Shown here one piece after another: positions 49,415 through 57,049 of a stretch of 59,116 bases of DNA. Location: NCBI GenBank assembly GCA_022563595.1, contig JADFNB010000020.1:1-59116 (forward strand). Direction: 5' to 3'. The translations under genes and the position numbers were made by a program. Every line of letters starts with the position of its first letter. Positions within the stretch are counted from its first letter, which is position 1. The notes beneath the pieces are model-generated. The model saw nothing but the letters and a program-made list of their open reading frames with translations. It was not told the DNA's origin and ran no database searches. This DNA comes from Gemmatimonadota bacterium (GTDB lineage: Bacteria; Gemmatimonadota; Gemmatimonadetes; Gemmatimonadales; GWC2-71-9).

Positions 49415-50333
49415 GATCCACGTGAACTGCGAGCATTGCGGAGCCACACTCTTCGAGGAAGCCCGGTTCTGCTCTCACTGCGGTAGGCCGGTCGCGCTCC
49501 GTGCCGAGGCGCCGCTTGCGGAGCGGCTGGCCGCGGCCATGGGGTCCGATTATGCGGTGTTGGGAGAGCTGGGTCGGGGTGGATTTGCGGTCGTCTTCTC
49601 GGTGCGAGACCACCGGCTCAACCGCTACCTCGCGGTCAAGGTGATGCGGCCCGAACTGTTCACGGCGCCGGTCGCACGGGAGCGCTTCCGCCGCGAGGCG
49701 GAGCTGGTGGCCCAGCTCGATCACCCTAACGTGCTCTCCGTGACCTTCTCTGGGGAGGCCGCCGGGATCTCGTATTTCGCGATGCCGCGCGTGCACGGTG
49801 AGACGCTCCAGCGCCTGCTCGGTCGGGAGCAGGCCCTCGCAATCGCGACGGCGGCGCGCGTCTTCAAGGGGTTGGCGGACGGGTTGGCGTACGCGCACGA
49901 GCGCAACGTCGTCCACCGCGACGTGAAGCCGGCCAACATCCTGGTCGACAAGGGTGGCGATCCGCTGCTGCTGGATTTTGGAGTCGCCAAGGGTCTCTCC
50001 AAGGATGGCAGCACCCTGTCGTTCACGGGAGCCGTCATCGGCACGCCGGAATACATGAGCCCGGAGCAGGCGTCCGGGAGCCGCGAGATCGACCGTCGCA
50101 GCGACATCTACAGTCTCGGCGTGGTAGGATTCGAGATGCTCACAGGCACGCTTCCGTTCACGGGCGGCTCGGTCATGGACATAGCCCAGAAGAAGAATAG
50201 CTCGGTGGCACCCAACGTCCGCCGCTTTCGCGAGGAGATCCCGGCCGCCTTCGCGGAGTCGATCGCCCGCTGTCTCGAGCGGGACCCCGCCTGCCGCTGG
50301 GAGACCGCCGACCAGGCCTCCCGCGCCGTCTAG
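49413..50333 (+). CDS. Zinc-ribbon Ser/Thr protein kinase, compact form
   Basis: 306 residues. An N-terminal zinc ribbon (Cys6, Cys9, Cys20, Cys23 in CEHCG and CSHCG) is followed by a Hanks-type kinase: glycine loop LGRGGFAVVF (53-62), Lys76 in YLAVKVM, HRDVKPANIL (168-177), DFG (188-190), GTPEYMSPEQ (210-219). It stops right after the last kinase helix (CRWETADQASRAV), without the transmembrane or propeller sensor that such kinases usually carry, so it is cytoplasmic. It may be naturally short or C-terminally truncated. A TACCTT box lies 13 bases before ATG. Confidence 0.9.
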   Translation: MIHVNCEHCGATLFEEARFCSHCGRPVALRAEAPLAERLAAAMGSDYAVLGELGRGGFAVVFSVRDHRLNRYLAVKVMRPELFTAPVARERFRREAELVAQLDHPNVLSVTFSGEAAGISYFAMPRVHGETLQRLLGREQALAIATAARVFKGLADGLAYAHERNVVHRDVKPANILVDKGGDPLLLDFGVAKGLSKDGSTLSFTGAVIGTPEYMSPEQASGSREIDRRSDIYSLGVVGFEMLTGTLPFTGGSVMDIAQKKNSSVAPNVRRFREEIPAAFAESIARCLERDPACRWETADQASRAV

Positions 50334-50391
50334 CGATTCTCCCGACTCGTTACGAAACATCCCGCCCATTGATCACGTAGGTCACAGTGTT

Positions 50392-50424
50392 AGGTTAACG
50401 CCGTTAGTGTAACAGTGTTAACCT
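50392..50424. promoter_or_regulatory. Palindromic operator upstream of split tetR
   Basis: AGGTTAAC (50392-50399) and GTTAACCT (50417-50424) are exact inverted arms, with further inner TAAC/GTTA repeats. It lies 52 bases before the tetR start, where TetR proteins usually bind their own promoter. The surrounding AT-rich stretch (TAGCATACTGATATACA) may hold the -10. Confidence 0.65.
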
Positions 50425-50475
50425 TGGCGTGTCAGATCGTGTAGCATACTGATATACAACACGTTCGGAGCTGGA

Positions 50476-50610
50476 ATGCCAACGACCGCAGTCGCCCGAG
50501 AGGAAAAGGAGATCGAGGCCTCCATCATCGATGCGGCCAGAGATCTGATTGCTGACGGGGGCTTGCCGGCCCTCTCGATGCGCGCCGTCGCCGTCCGATT
50601 GAGATTAGGG
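50476..50610 (+). pseudogene. TetR regulator, N-terminal half (split gene)
   Basis: Residues 1-42 read as a TetR DNA-binding domain: EIEASIIDAARDLIADGGLP then ALSMRAVAVRL. After about 50601 the usual continuation (G-V-S-x-x-x-L-Y-x-H-F) is lost and the sequence becomes unrelated. The matching C-terminal domain is found at 54160-54420, directly ahead of the efflux genes. The open frame runs on to 50871 only by chance, antisense to a globin remnant. The recognition helix is cut, so no functional repressor is expected. Confidence 0.8.
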
Positions 50611-50625
50611 CGGCGTCGCCCAAGT

Positions 50626-51140
50626 TCAGACCGGCCAGAAGTTCACGCCAGCGTGAACTTTCGATTCCTCGGGACCTGTGCGCCGGCGGACAAGTTCAGA
50701 ATGTTCCGACGTCGGGACATTTCGACCTGGCGCTGCGAAGGACAGGATCTCGTCGATCGCGTAGCGCTTCGAGCATTGATCGATCGATTGCTTGACTATC
50801 ACGTGCCGGAACGAGCTGTCGATCCTAAGCCACGCCTCCTTCAACTCGAGGGGCGCGCCCGCTTCGTCTAACGCCTCCGTCAGCAACGAACTCCTCAGAT
50901 CGAAGACTTCGTCGGTTATGAACATGTGAGGATGCGCGTTATAGGGCAGCCGACCTGAATAGTTTTTTGGCCCTCCGATAGCAGTCGTTATGAAATCGGT
51001 TTGCTGGTTGATGATGTGTTCCTTGGTGACGGCCTGGAAGAGAACAAAGATAACCACTCGTGATTATAGACCTTATCGTAAAAGGCCTGATTTACGTTGC
51101 GGATTATGGATTTATCTCTCAGGATGTCGTAGATACCCAC
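50626..51140 (-). pseudogene. Truncated-hemoglobin-like globin with a frameshift
   Basis: From GTG 51140 the minus strand reads GIYDILRDKSIIRNVNQAFY then DKVYNHEWLSLF; after a 2-base shift near 51040 it continues in another frame as FQAVTKEHIINQQTDFITTA, IGGPKNYSGRLPYNAHPHMF (His = heme ligand region) and WLRIDSSFRHVIVKQSIDQC. Together they make a normal globin fold of about 130 residues that would bind heme and O2 or NO. Removing TC from TTCTCTTCC restores one frame. The C-terminus runs past the family end into the boundary palindrome. It is either a pseudogene or a sequencing error. Confidence 0.75.
50639..50721. repeat. Two palindromes at the left edge of the tetR-splitting segment
   Basis: AAGTTCACGC-CA-GCGTGAACTT (50639-50660) is a perfect 10-bp inverted repeat. 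AATGTTCCGAC/GTCGGGACATT (50700-50721) is an 11-bp inverted repeat with one mismatch. The word AAGTTCA also occurs at 50622 and 50692. They could be element ends, a hairpin terminator for the globin remnant, or repressor sites. Confidence 0.65.
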
Positions 51141-51245
51141 TGAATGGGTATCGGCAAGGACATCCGTATTATTTAATCCATAGTCCTTGGAAAACTCGGG
51201 GTAACTGGTGTATACCGAACTGGGGTGGCATGTTCTGGGGCGATT

Positions 51246-51374
51246 ATGAATGAAAACACCGCTCGCCTCCGCCTCTCCACGCCCCTCTACGTCATCGGGT
51301 ACTGTGCGTTCGAGGCGCCGATCACGAAAGCCAGCACCGTGACCGCACATCTGAGCCGGCTCGTGAGGCTTTGA
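51246..51374 (+). CDS. 42-residue ORF coupled to hspQ
   Basis: ATG 51246 to TGA 51372-51374, overlapping the hspQ ATG (TGATG). The product NENTARLRLSTPLYVIGYCA then FEAPITKASTVTAHLSRLVR has no recognised family. Coupling and codon use are in favour of translation; lack of a clear ribosome-binding site and small size are against. Confidence 0.35.
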   Translation: MNENTARLRLSTPLYVIGYCAFEAPITKASTVTAHLSRLVRL

Positions 51375-51676
51375 TGAGCATCTTCACTATCGGGCAAACG
51401 GTTCATCATCGGAAGTTTGATTACCGAGGGGTGATCATGGGAGTGGACGAAGCCTTTCAAGGTTCGGACGAGTGGTACGATGTGGTCGCTCGATCCCGTC
51501 CACCCAAAGACAAACCCTGGTATCATGTTCTCGTCCATGGGGCATCGCACCGAACGTACGTGGCTGAACGGCATCTCGAACCGGACGTCAGTGGGGAACC
51601 CATTATACACCCTGAACTGGACGATTTTTTTGATCAGTTTCGAGAGGGCGTCTACAGCAACTCTCTCTGGAATTGA
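51374..51676 (+). CDS. hspQ: HspQ/YccV-like hemimethylated-DNA-binding-domain protein
   Basis: 100 residues, the size of HspQ. The fold is read from FTIGQTVHHRKFDYRGVIMG, DEWYDVVARSRPPKDKPWYH, VLVHGASHRTYVAERHLEPD and the end DDFFDQFREGVYSNSLWN. HspQ acts with Lon as a specificity-enhancing factor and was first described as binding hemimethylated DNA; it is a cytoplasmic stress protein. ATG 51374 is 3 bases after a possible TTG start. It lies inside the segment that splits tetR. Confidence 0.88.
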   Translation: MSIFTIGQTVHHRKFDYRGVIMGVDEAFQGSDEWYDVVARSRPPKDKPWYHVLVHGASHRTYVAERHLEPDVSGEPIIHPELDDFFDQFREGVYSNSLWN

Positions 51677-51901
51677 ACCTTCGGCTGCAGTGGCAATTGC
51701 AAATGAGGCGTGACGCGCGGATGGCTGAAGTTTTCTTACCTTTTAATCCCTGATCCGGTGCCAATCTCCTCATCGTCACGAGCCGGACGTTGCTGCGGTA
51801 CGCCGTTGCGGTGACCGGGGAGCCGAGCCGCAACTAAGTCACGCGCTCACCCAGATCGGAACGTTCCGAGGTGCCGCCGCCCATATGTGACGCCTACCGG
51901 T

Positions 51902-52093
51902 TCACTCTCCTCGTGGATCCATGAACGAAGTACGGAGTCTCAGGACTCGGGGCCAATCGATGTCCTCGAACCACCCCTCTGCGTCGTCGTCGCCCTCGAC
52001 CCACCGCTCGATCAACCGCTGCCGCCGCGGGCGAGGGGCGCCCACTACGGGGGATTCCATCGATTCCATGAGCTCCTTCGTGCCGGGCTTCAT
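51902..52093 (-). CDS. Small protein coupled to the cytochrome gene
   Basis: 63 residues. Its ATG overlaps the stop of the cytochrome c-TPR gene (TGATG), so it would be translated by coupling. The sequence KPGTKELMESMESPVVGAPR then QRLIERWVEGDDDAEGWFED, ending RTSFMDPRGE, is charged and soluble with no Cys. No family is recognised. Confidence 0.4.
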   Translation of the reverse strand: MKPGTKELMESMESPVVGAPRPRRQRLIERWVEGDDDAEGWFEDIDWPRVLRLRTSFMDPRGE

Positions 52094-53097
52094 CAGCGCC
52101 GCGAGTCGAGTAGTTCCTCGAGTAATTCACCAACCCATTGACTCTGGTCCGGTCGCAACTCCAGTGACGCCTCCAATTTCGATATGGCTTCCGTAGTGTC
52201 TCCGGTCCGCAGGTAAGCATTCGCCAGACTGTTCACAGGCCCGGCATGGTCCGGGTAAACCTCGACGTTGTAATTGAAAATGGTCATCGCTCTCGCCACC
52301 TTGCCGGCCCCCATGAAATCCCAACCCACCCGGTCGAGCGTAAACCAGACGAAGGCGCCCGCGACATGTCTGGCGGTGAGCTGCGGGTAAACGGCCCTTA
52401 AGCCCGTCTCTCCATCGGTCTCGACTGCTCGTTCGGCGACGTATCGCACCACCCCGCGATGAGCAGACGCCGATTGCGGATGGGTTTCGACGTTTAGTTC
52501 CAGAATGCGGAGCGCATCGTCATGTGCTTCCCTGTCTTGGAGCTTCGCGGCAAGGCGGATCAGACTGCTTTCGCGAAAGTCGTAGGCATCGCCTTCGTAG
52601 TACCGCTCCCGAAGTTCTTCATATCTTTGGACGGTGGCGTCGATTCCGGCGGAATCGTAATGGGATGCCAGCACGTCGGGCAGGGGAGTGGGGTTGGTTC
52701 GTCCGGCGTGGCAGGTATAACAGGTAACCTGTATCGAATTTTCTGTACGCCAGGGGAGGTTTGACAGGTGGCCCTCATTGATGTTCTTGACCATTCGCAG
52801 CATCTGGCGGGCGCTGCGTTTGTTACGTTTGGCATCGGAAGCGTAATCCCAGGTCTCCATGGAAGTCTGCATCGAACCGACATGACAGTGCAAACACCCC
52901 TCGCCTCCCGTGCGTCTCAACCCCAGTCCGCGCAGGTTACCGAGCATCACTTCCTCCAGTTCTGACCAGTCGCCAGATAAGACCTGCAGGTTAGTGTAGG
53001 GGCCGTAAGGTTGATCGTCCGGCACGGGCGCGGTACTGCAAGCCGTGGCCGCAACGATCAGGATCACGCTGGTGAGTGCGACAGGTTTGTACTTCAT
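52093..53097 (-). CDS. Diheme cytochrome c lipoprotein with TPR domain
   Basis: 334 residues. Lipobox Cys20 (ILIVAATACSTAP). Two heme c sites: CLHCH (68-72) and CYTCH (126-130), spaced as in the photosynthetic-reaction-centre cytochrome c subunit family (with LRMVKNINEGHLSNLPWRTE between, supplying axial residues). Residues 170-330 are TPR helices (DDALRILELNVETHPQSASA, HAGPVNSLANAYLRTGDTTE). An electron carrier anchored in the periplasm; the TPR part may dock a partner. It is the largest intact gene of the tetR-splitting segment. Confidence 0.88.
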   Translation of the reverse strand: MKYKPVALTSVILIVAATACSTAPVPDDQPYGPYTNLQVLSGDWSELEEVMLGNLRGLGLRRTGGEGCLHCHVGSMQTSMETWDYASDAKRNKRSARQMLRMVKNINEGHLSNLPWRTENSIQVTCYTCHAGRTNPTPLPDVLASHYDSAGIDATVQRYEELRERYYEGDAYDFRESSLIRLAAKLQDREAHDDALRILELNVETHPQSASAHRGVVRYVAERAVETDGETGLRAVYPQLTARHVAGAFVWFTLDRVGWDFMGAGKVARAMTIFNYNVEVYPDHAGPVNSLANAYLRTGDTTEAISKLEASLELRPDQSQWVGELLEELLDSRR

Positions 53098-54159
53098 TCC
53101 ACTGCTCCGATCTGACTCAGAATACTTTTAACTAAAAGAAAGCTCGGAGAAGCCCTCGAAAGGTCAGGAAACTGTCAGGGGGGGTGTGGGCGAGGGGTTA
53201 CAGGTCGCTGGTCAGGATAGGCATCATAGGGGCATGGCGTCCGCGATCGACGACTGCCCGGTCAGGGTTCTGGTCAGCCTGAAGCGAGGTTGGCATTCTC
53301 CGCTGGAAAGCGTACACACTCTGTCTCGCCTGGTACAGAGCTTCCACTGCCAGACAGCAGAACTCCCTGATAGAAGGATGGTTCCCGCTCCCGAGCGGAG
53401 AACGCATCGGCTGTGAAGTCCTCCGGCGTCTTGCAACGCGAGCGACGATCGAGCGCTCGACACCACTCCCGCAACGCAGATCCGAGCGCCATAGAGGTGC
53501 GGGCGCTGGCTGCAACACTCTACGCCGTCAGCGGGAGACCGGAGTGCGTGTTGACATCCTGCGCCATAGAAGCCCTCTGTTGTGGGTGGTTGATTTCAGA
53601 AAGAGGCGATTCGCTAATTACCTGCGTTCCGCTCACGTGGTGCTCCACAGTCCGCGCTCGTTCGCTCACCTCCGCGACGAATGACGCCTTTTTTACCGTG
53701 TCCAAGAATGTCCCGCTTCGCACACACGTCCCTTTCGCCGTGAACCGTCCCGTTTGTTTTCCGCTCGTCATCCGTTCCCGTCGCTCAGTTGCTACCGTAG
53801 AAACCTACCGACCCTAGGCCGTATCTTGCGCAACACCAACGGTTTAGGCATCCGGGGGCACGCGCTGTCACAGCAAGGCGTGTATGCCCGATCCATGCGC
53901 GTAGGTGGTTCGTTGCCCGTCTTTCATGTGGGGGTCCATGCGGGCGGTCGCAACCTTGTCACACGTGACACGTATAGGAAATACCTGTCATGTCACGAAC
54001 CCTCCTAGATTTCAGAGGGCATCTAGCCCTTATCTCTATCCGGAGAGTATTGGGTACGTTTCTCGGTAGGTTTGTCCGTGAAAAACGTTGAACTTGGGAG
54101 TGGTGGTGGTGGATACCACGCCCTGTGGTACTAACTTGGTGGGGTTTCGTCGTTTTGAT
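53098..54159. other. About 1-kb stretch without a confident gene
   Basis: No family is recognised on either strand. The best candidate is a minus-strand frame at 53520-53771 (83 residues, GTCVRSGTFLDTVKKASFVA inside), which has no supporting context. CTTTTA-AC-TAAAAG (53124-53137) is a small palindrome upstream of the cytochrome start, and TGTCAC-AC-GTGACA (53957-53970) is a 6-bp-arm palindrome, possibly an operator. The right end becomes GC-rich again near 54165, where the TetR C-terminus begins. Confidence 0.5.
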
Positions 54160-54420
54160 GAAAAGGGTGCGGTGCTCGGCGTGCTCCTGCGGCAGGCCGT
54201 GGTCGAGGCCATCGAGGCGGGCACGATGCGGCGCGCGGACCCCGACCTGATGTCCCTGTTTCTCTGGTCGACGGTGCATGGCCTGGTGACTCTGGTGCTC
54301 GCCTGCCACCTGAAGCCGGTCGATGAGTGCGGTGAGGCGCCGACCCCACAAGGCCTGTTTGAGTGTTTCGCCCCGTTCGTGCGTGCAGGAATCCAGGCGG
54401 CCGGGGCGGAGTCGACATGA
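54160..54420 (+). pseudogene. TetR regulator, C-terminal domain (split gene)
   Basis: In the frame ending at TGA 54418-54420 the text VLLRQAVVEAIEAGTMRRAD then PDLMSLFLWSTVHGLVTLVL and FECFAPFVRAGIQAA is the ligand/dimer domain of WHG-type TetR proteins (W-S-T-V-H-G-L-V). No DNA-binding domain precedes it; the N-terminal half is at 50476-50610. About 60-80 middle residues are missing from both pieces, so material was also lost. Its stop still overlaps the tolC-like ATG (ATGA), the original operon junction. Confidence 0.82.
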
Positions 54421-55931
54421 GCGTAACGCCAACCGGGAACGCAAGCATGAATTGGTTCACGATGCGAATCAGTCTTAGGGTACTCGCGGGAGCCTTGGTC
54501 TTGGGCAGTACCGTCCCCGCGACCGCGGCCGCACAGGTGTCGGCGGCGCCCCGCCGTGTCTCGCTGGCCGAAGCCATCGACGTTGCCGTAGCGAACAGTC
54601 GAGAGATCGCGCAGGCCGAAGCGTCACTGCACAATGCCGGCGGACGCGTGCGCGAGGCGTGGGCAAGTGTTCTGCCGGACGTCCGAGCCAGCGCGTCCTA
54701 TCAGCGCAACTTCAAGGTGCAGGAAGGCTTCCTGCCGGCAATCTTCTTCGACTCGACCGCGGGCCCAGACGATGTGATTCCGGTCCGCTTTGGTGCGGAC
54801 AACAGCTGGCAGGCCGCGCTCACGCTCAGCCAGCCGTTGTTCGAGGCCGCGGTGTTCATCGGGCTGGGTGCGGCCGCGCGGTTCCGGGCGCTGCAGGAGG
54901 AACGCGTGCGGGGAACGGCGCAGAACGTCGTGACCTCGGTGCGCACCGCGTATTTCGACGTGCTGTTGGCGCTCGAGCAGGTGCGCCTCACGCAGCAGAG
55001 CGTGGAGCGAGTGAGGCAGACACTGGAGGAGACGCGCGGGCTGAATCGAGCCGGCCTGGCCAGCGACTACGACGTGCTGCGGCTCGAAGTGCAGCTCGGG
55101 AATCTCGAACCGAACCTCCGGCGCGCCCGTAACGGTGTGGCCGCGACGACCCGGACCCTGGCAGTCATCATGGGTCTCGATGCCGAAACGCCACTGGAGG
55201 TCGAGGGCCGGTTGCACGAGATGGTGATCGGCGATCTGCTGGCGAACTCGGCGGAGAACAGCGTGCTGCTGGCCGTCGCGGGTGCGTCGGGCTCCGAGGC
55301 GGCTTTCCAGGAGGCGTACCGGACAGCGCTCGACGAGCGGTCGGACATCCGCCAGGTGCGGCTCAACATCGAGCTGGAGCAGGCTCGGTACAAAGTGGAG
55401 CGGGCGGAGTACTTCCCGAAGCTCACGGTCTTCTCGAACTACGTCGTGTCGGCCCAGCAGAACGGGGCCCCGAATTTCTTCGGGGAGAACAGCAACCAGC
55501 GCACGACGGCCTTCAGCGGCGGCATCAGGGTCGAGCTGCCTATCTTTACGGGGTTCTCGCGTTCGGCCCGGATGCAGCAGGCACGGGCGAACGTGATGCA
55601 GAACGAGGCGCTGCTGGCGCTGACCGAGCAGCAGGTCGCCAACCAGGTCCGCACACTGTTGGCCAGCGTGGAGGAGACTCGGCAGCGGGTCAACAGCCAG
55701 CGGCCGGCCGTGGACCAGGCGAGGCGCGGGTTCGAGATCGCTTCGGCCCAGTACCGGGCGGGCTTGGGATCGCAGCTCCAGATCACCGACGCCGAGGTCG
55801 CCCTGAGGCAGTCGGAGTTCAACTACGGGCGGGCGGTGTACGACTACCTGAGTGCGCGAGCCAATCTGGACGCAGCGCGCGGCACGGTGCCGGACCGAGG
55901 TGTCGATCTCGGCCCGCTCCAGGCCAACTGA
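54417..55931 (+). CDS. TolC-family outer-membrane efflux protein
   Basis: 504 residues. Signal peptide ends near ATAAAQ (residue 40). Two OEP repeats of long helices are visible (RVSLAEAIDVAVANSREIAQ; LLALEQVRLTQQSVERVRQT; then ALTEQQVANQVRTLLASVEE, GFEIASAQYRAGLGSQLQIT and LRQSEFNYGRAVYDYLSARA). It forms the outer-membrane channel of the tripartite pump. ATG 54417 overlaps the tetR stop and has GGAG 6 bases upstream; ATG 54447 would give a shorter signal peptide and is also possible. Confidence 0.9.
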   Translation: MSVTPTGNASMNWFTMRISLRVLAGALVLGSTVPATAAAQVSAAPRRVSLAEAIDVAVANSREIAQAEASLHNAGGRVREAWASVLPDVRASASYQRNFKVQEGFLPAIFFDSTAGPDDVIPVRFGADNSWQAALTLSQPLFEAAVFIGLGAAARFRALQEERVRGTAQNVVTSVRTAYFDVLLALEQVRLTQQSVERVRQTLEETRGLNRAGLASDYDVLRLEVQLGNLEPNLRRARNGVAATTRTLAVIMGLDAETPLEVEGRLHEMVIGDLLANSAENSVLLAVAGASGSEAAFQEAYRTALDERSDIRQVRLNIELEQARYKVERAEYFPKLTVFSNYVVSAQQNGAPNFFGENSNQRTTAFSGGIRVELPIFTGFSRSARMQQARANVMQNEALLALTEQQVANQVRTLLASVEETRQRVNSQRPAVDQARRGFEIASAQYRAGLGSQLQITDAEVALRQSEFNYGRAVYDYLSARANLDAARGTVPDRGVDLGPLQAN

Positions 55932-55942
55932 GGAGACGGGAG

Positions 55943-57049
55943 ATGCGCTACACATACCGTCGGTCTGGCGCGCTCGCGCTCGCTATCGGCGTGCTGGGCG
56001 CGGCAGCCTGTAGCCGATCGGAGGGTGCTGCGACACCCGAGGAAGACGCGGGCGTACGGGTGGTCAATGTAGAGGTTACGCCGGTCCGGCTGACCTCGTT
56101 CACCGACTACATCCGCGTCATGGGCGAGGTCGAGGCGCTGTACGACATTACGCTCTCGGCCGAAGAGCCCGGGGTAATCGAGCGGTTTCTGGTGCCGAAA
56201 GGCGCGGCGGTCCGGCGCGGCCAGGTAATAGTCGAGTTCGACAGCGATGTCCTGGCGGCGCAGGTGCGGGAAGCCCGTGCAGGGGCCGAGCTTGCGCGTG
56301 AGGAGTTCGAACGCCAGCGGCTGCTGTGGGAGGACGAGCAGATCGGGAGCGAGATGGTATACCTGCGGACGCGATCCGCGGCCGCCGTGGCGGCAGCGCG
56401 GCTGGCGACACTGGAGGCGCGGCTGGACCGGACGAAGATCCGTGCGCCCGTCGCCGGCATCTTCGACGAGAAGCTCATGGAAGTGGGTGAGCGCGCGGCG
56501 GCCGGCGACCCGATCGTCCGGGTCGTGGCGGTGCGGCGGGTCAAGATCGTGGGCGGCGTTCCGGAGCGGCTCGCCGCCGCGGTGCGACCGGGCCAGCTCG
56601 CCCAGGTGAGCTTCGACATCCTCCCGGGCCGGCAGTTCGAGGGGCGGATCGGGTTCGTGGGCAGCTCCGTCGATCGTACGAATCGGACCGTGCCAATCGA
56701 AGTGGTGATGGACAACCCCGAGGGAGCGGCGAAACCAGGCATGATAGCCGCCGTGCAGGTGGTGCGTGAACAGCGGGACAGCGCGGTGGTGGTGCCGCAA
56801 CAGGTGGTGCAGCGCACCGAGGACGGGTATCAGGTGTTCGTCGCCGTCGAGCGTGACGGCGGCACCGTCGCCGAAGCGCGAGCGGTCGTCCTGGGACCGT
56901 CGTATCGCAACCAGGTGGTCATCGAATCCGGACTCGACGCCGGCGACCGGCTCATCACGCTCGGGGGACAGCTCGTTGCCCCGGGCAGCCGGGTACGCAT
57001 CGTCAACGCGAGCGCTATCGGCGCGGACGCCAGAAAGGACCCGGAATGA
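55943..57049 (+). CDS. RND efflux periplasmic adaptor (MFP), lipoprotein
   Basis: 368 residues. Lipobox Cys23 (LGAAACSRSEG). Domain order: beta-barrel start, lipoyl half (SAEEPGVIERFLVPKGAAVR), helical hairpin (VREARAGAELAREEFERQRL), second lipoyl half (LDRTKIRAPVAGIFDEKLME), beta-barrel and membrane-proximal domain (VPQQVVQRTEDGYQVFVAVE). It bridges the inner-membrane pump and the TolC channel. A GGAGACGGGAG site directly precedes ATG. The stop overlaps the RND gene (ATGA). Confidence 0.92.
   Translation: MRYTYRRSGALALAIGVLGAAACSRSEGAATPEEDAGVRVVNVEVTPVRLTSFTDYIRVMGEVEALYDITLSAEEPGVIERFLVPKGAAVRRGQVIVEFDSDVLAAQVREARAGAELAREEFERQRLLWEDEQIGSEMVYLRTRSAAAVAAARLATLEARLDRTKIRAPVAGIFDEKLMEVGERAAAGDPIVRVVAVRRVKIVGGVPERLAAAVRPGQLAQVSFDILPGRQFEGRIGFVGSSVDRTNRTVPIEVVMDNPEGAAKPGMIAAVQVVREQRDSAVVVPQQVVQRTEDGYQVFVAVERDGGTVAEARAVVLGPSYRNQVVIESGLDAGDRLITLGGQLVAPGSRVRIVNASAIGADARKDPE

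Larger units (their letters stand above)
50611..54159. other. About 3.5-kb segment splitting tetR
   Basis: This stretch lies between the two halves of the TetR gene and differs from the rest: it is visibly AT-richer (especially 50900-51250 and 53980-54170) and has low gene density and a frameshifted gene. It carries a globin remnant, an HspQ-like gene, a cytochrome c-TPR gene and two tiny ORFs. I see no transposase, integrase or terminal duplication, so the mechanism is open; a rearrangement or an assembly join cannot be excluded. Confidence 0.6.

Noticed and set aside
50611-50871. Continuation of the tetR frame to 131 residues
   Set aside because: It does not match TetR after residue 42 and is antisense to the globin remnant.
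53520-53771. 83-residue minus-strand ORF
   Set aside because: No family, no ribosome-binding site and no coupling; mentioned only as the best candidate in an empty stretch.
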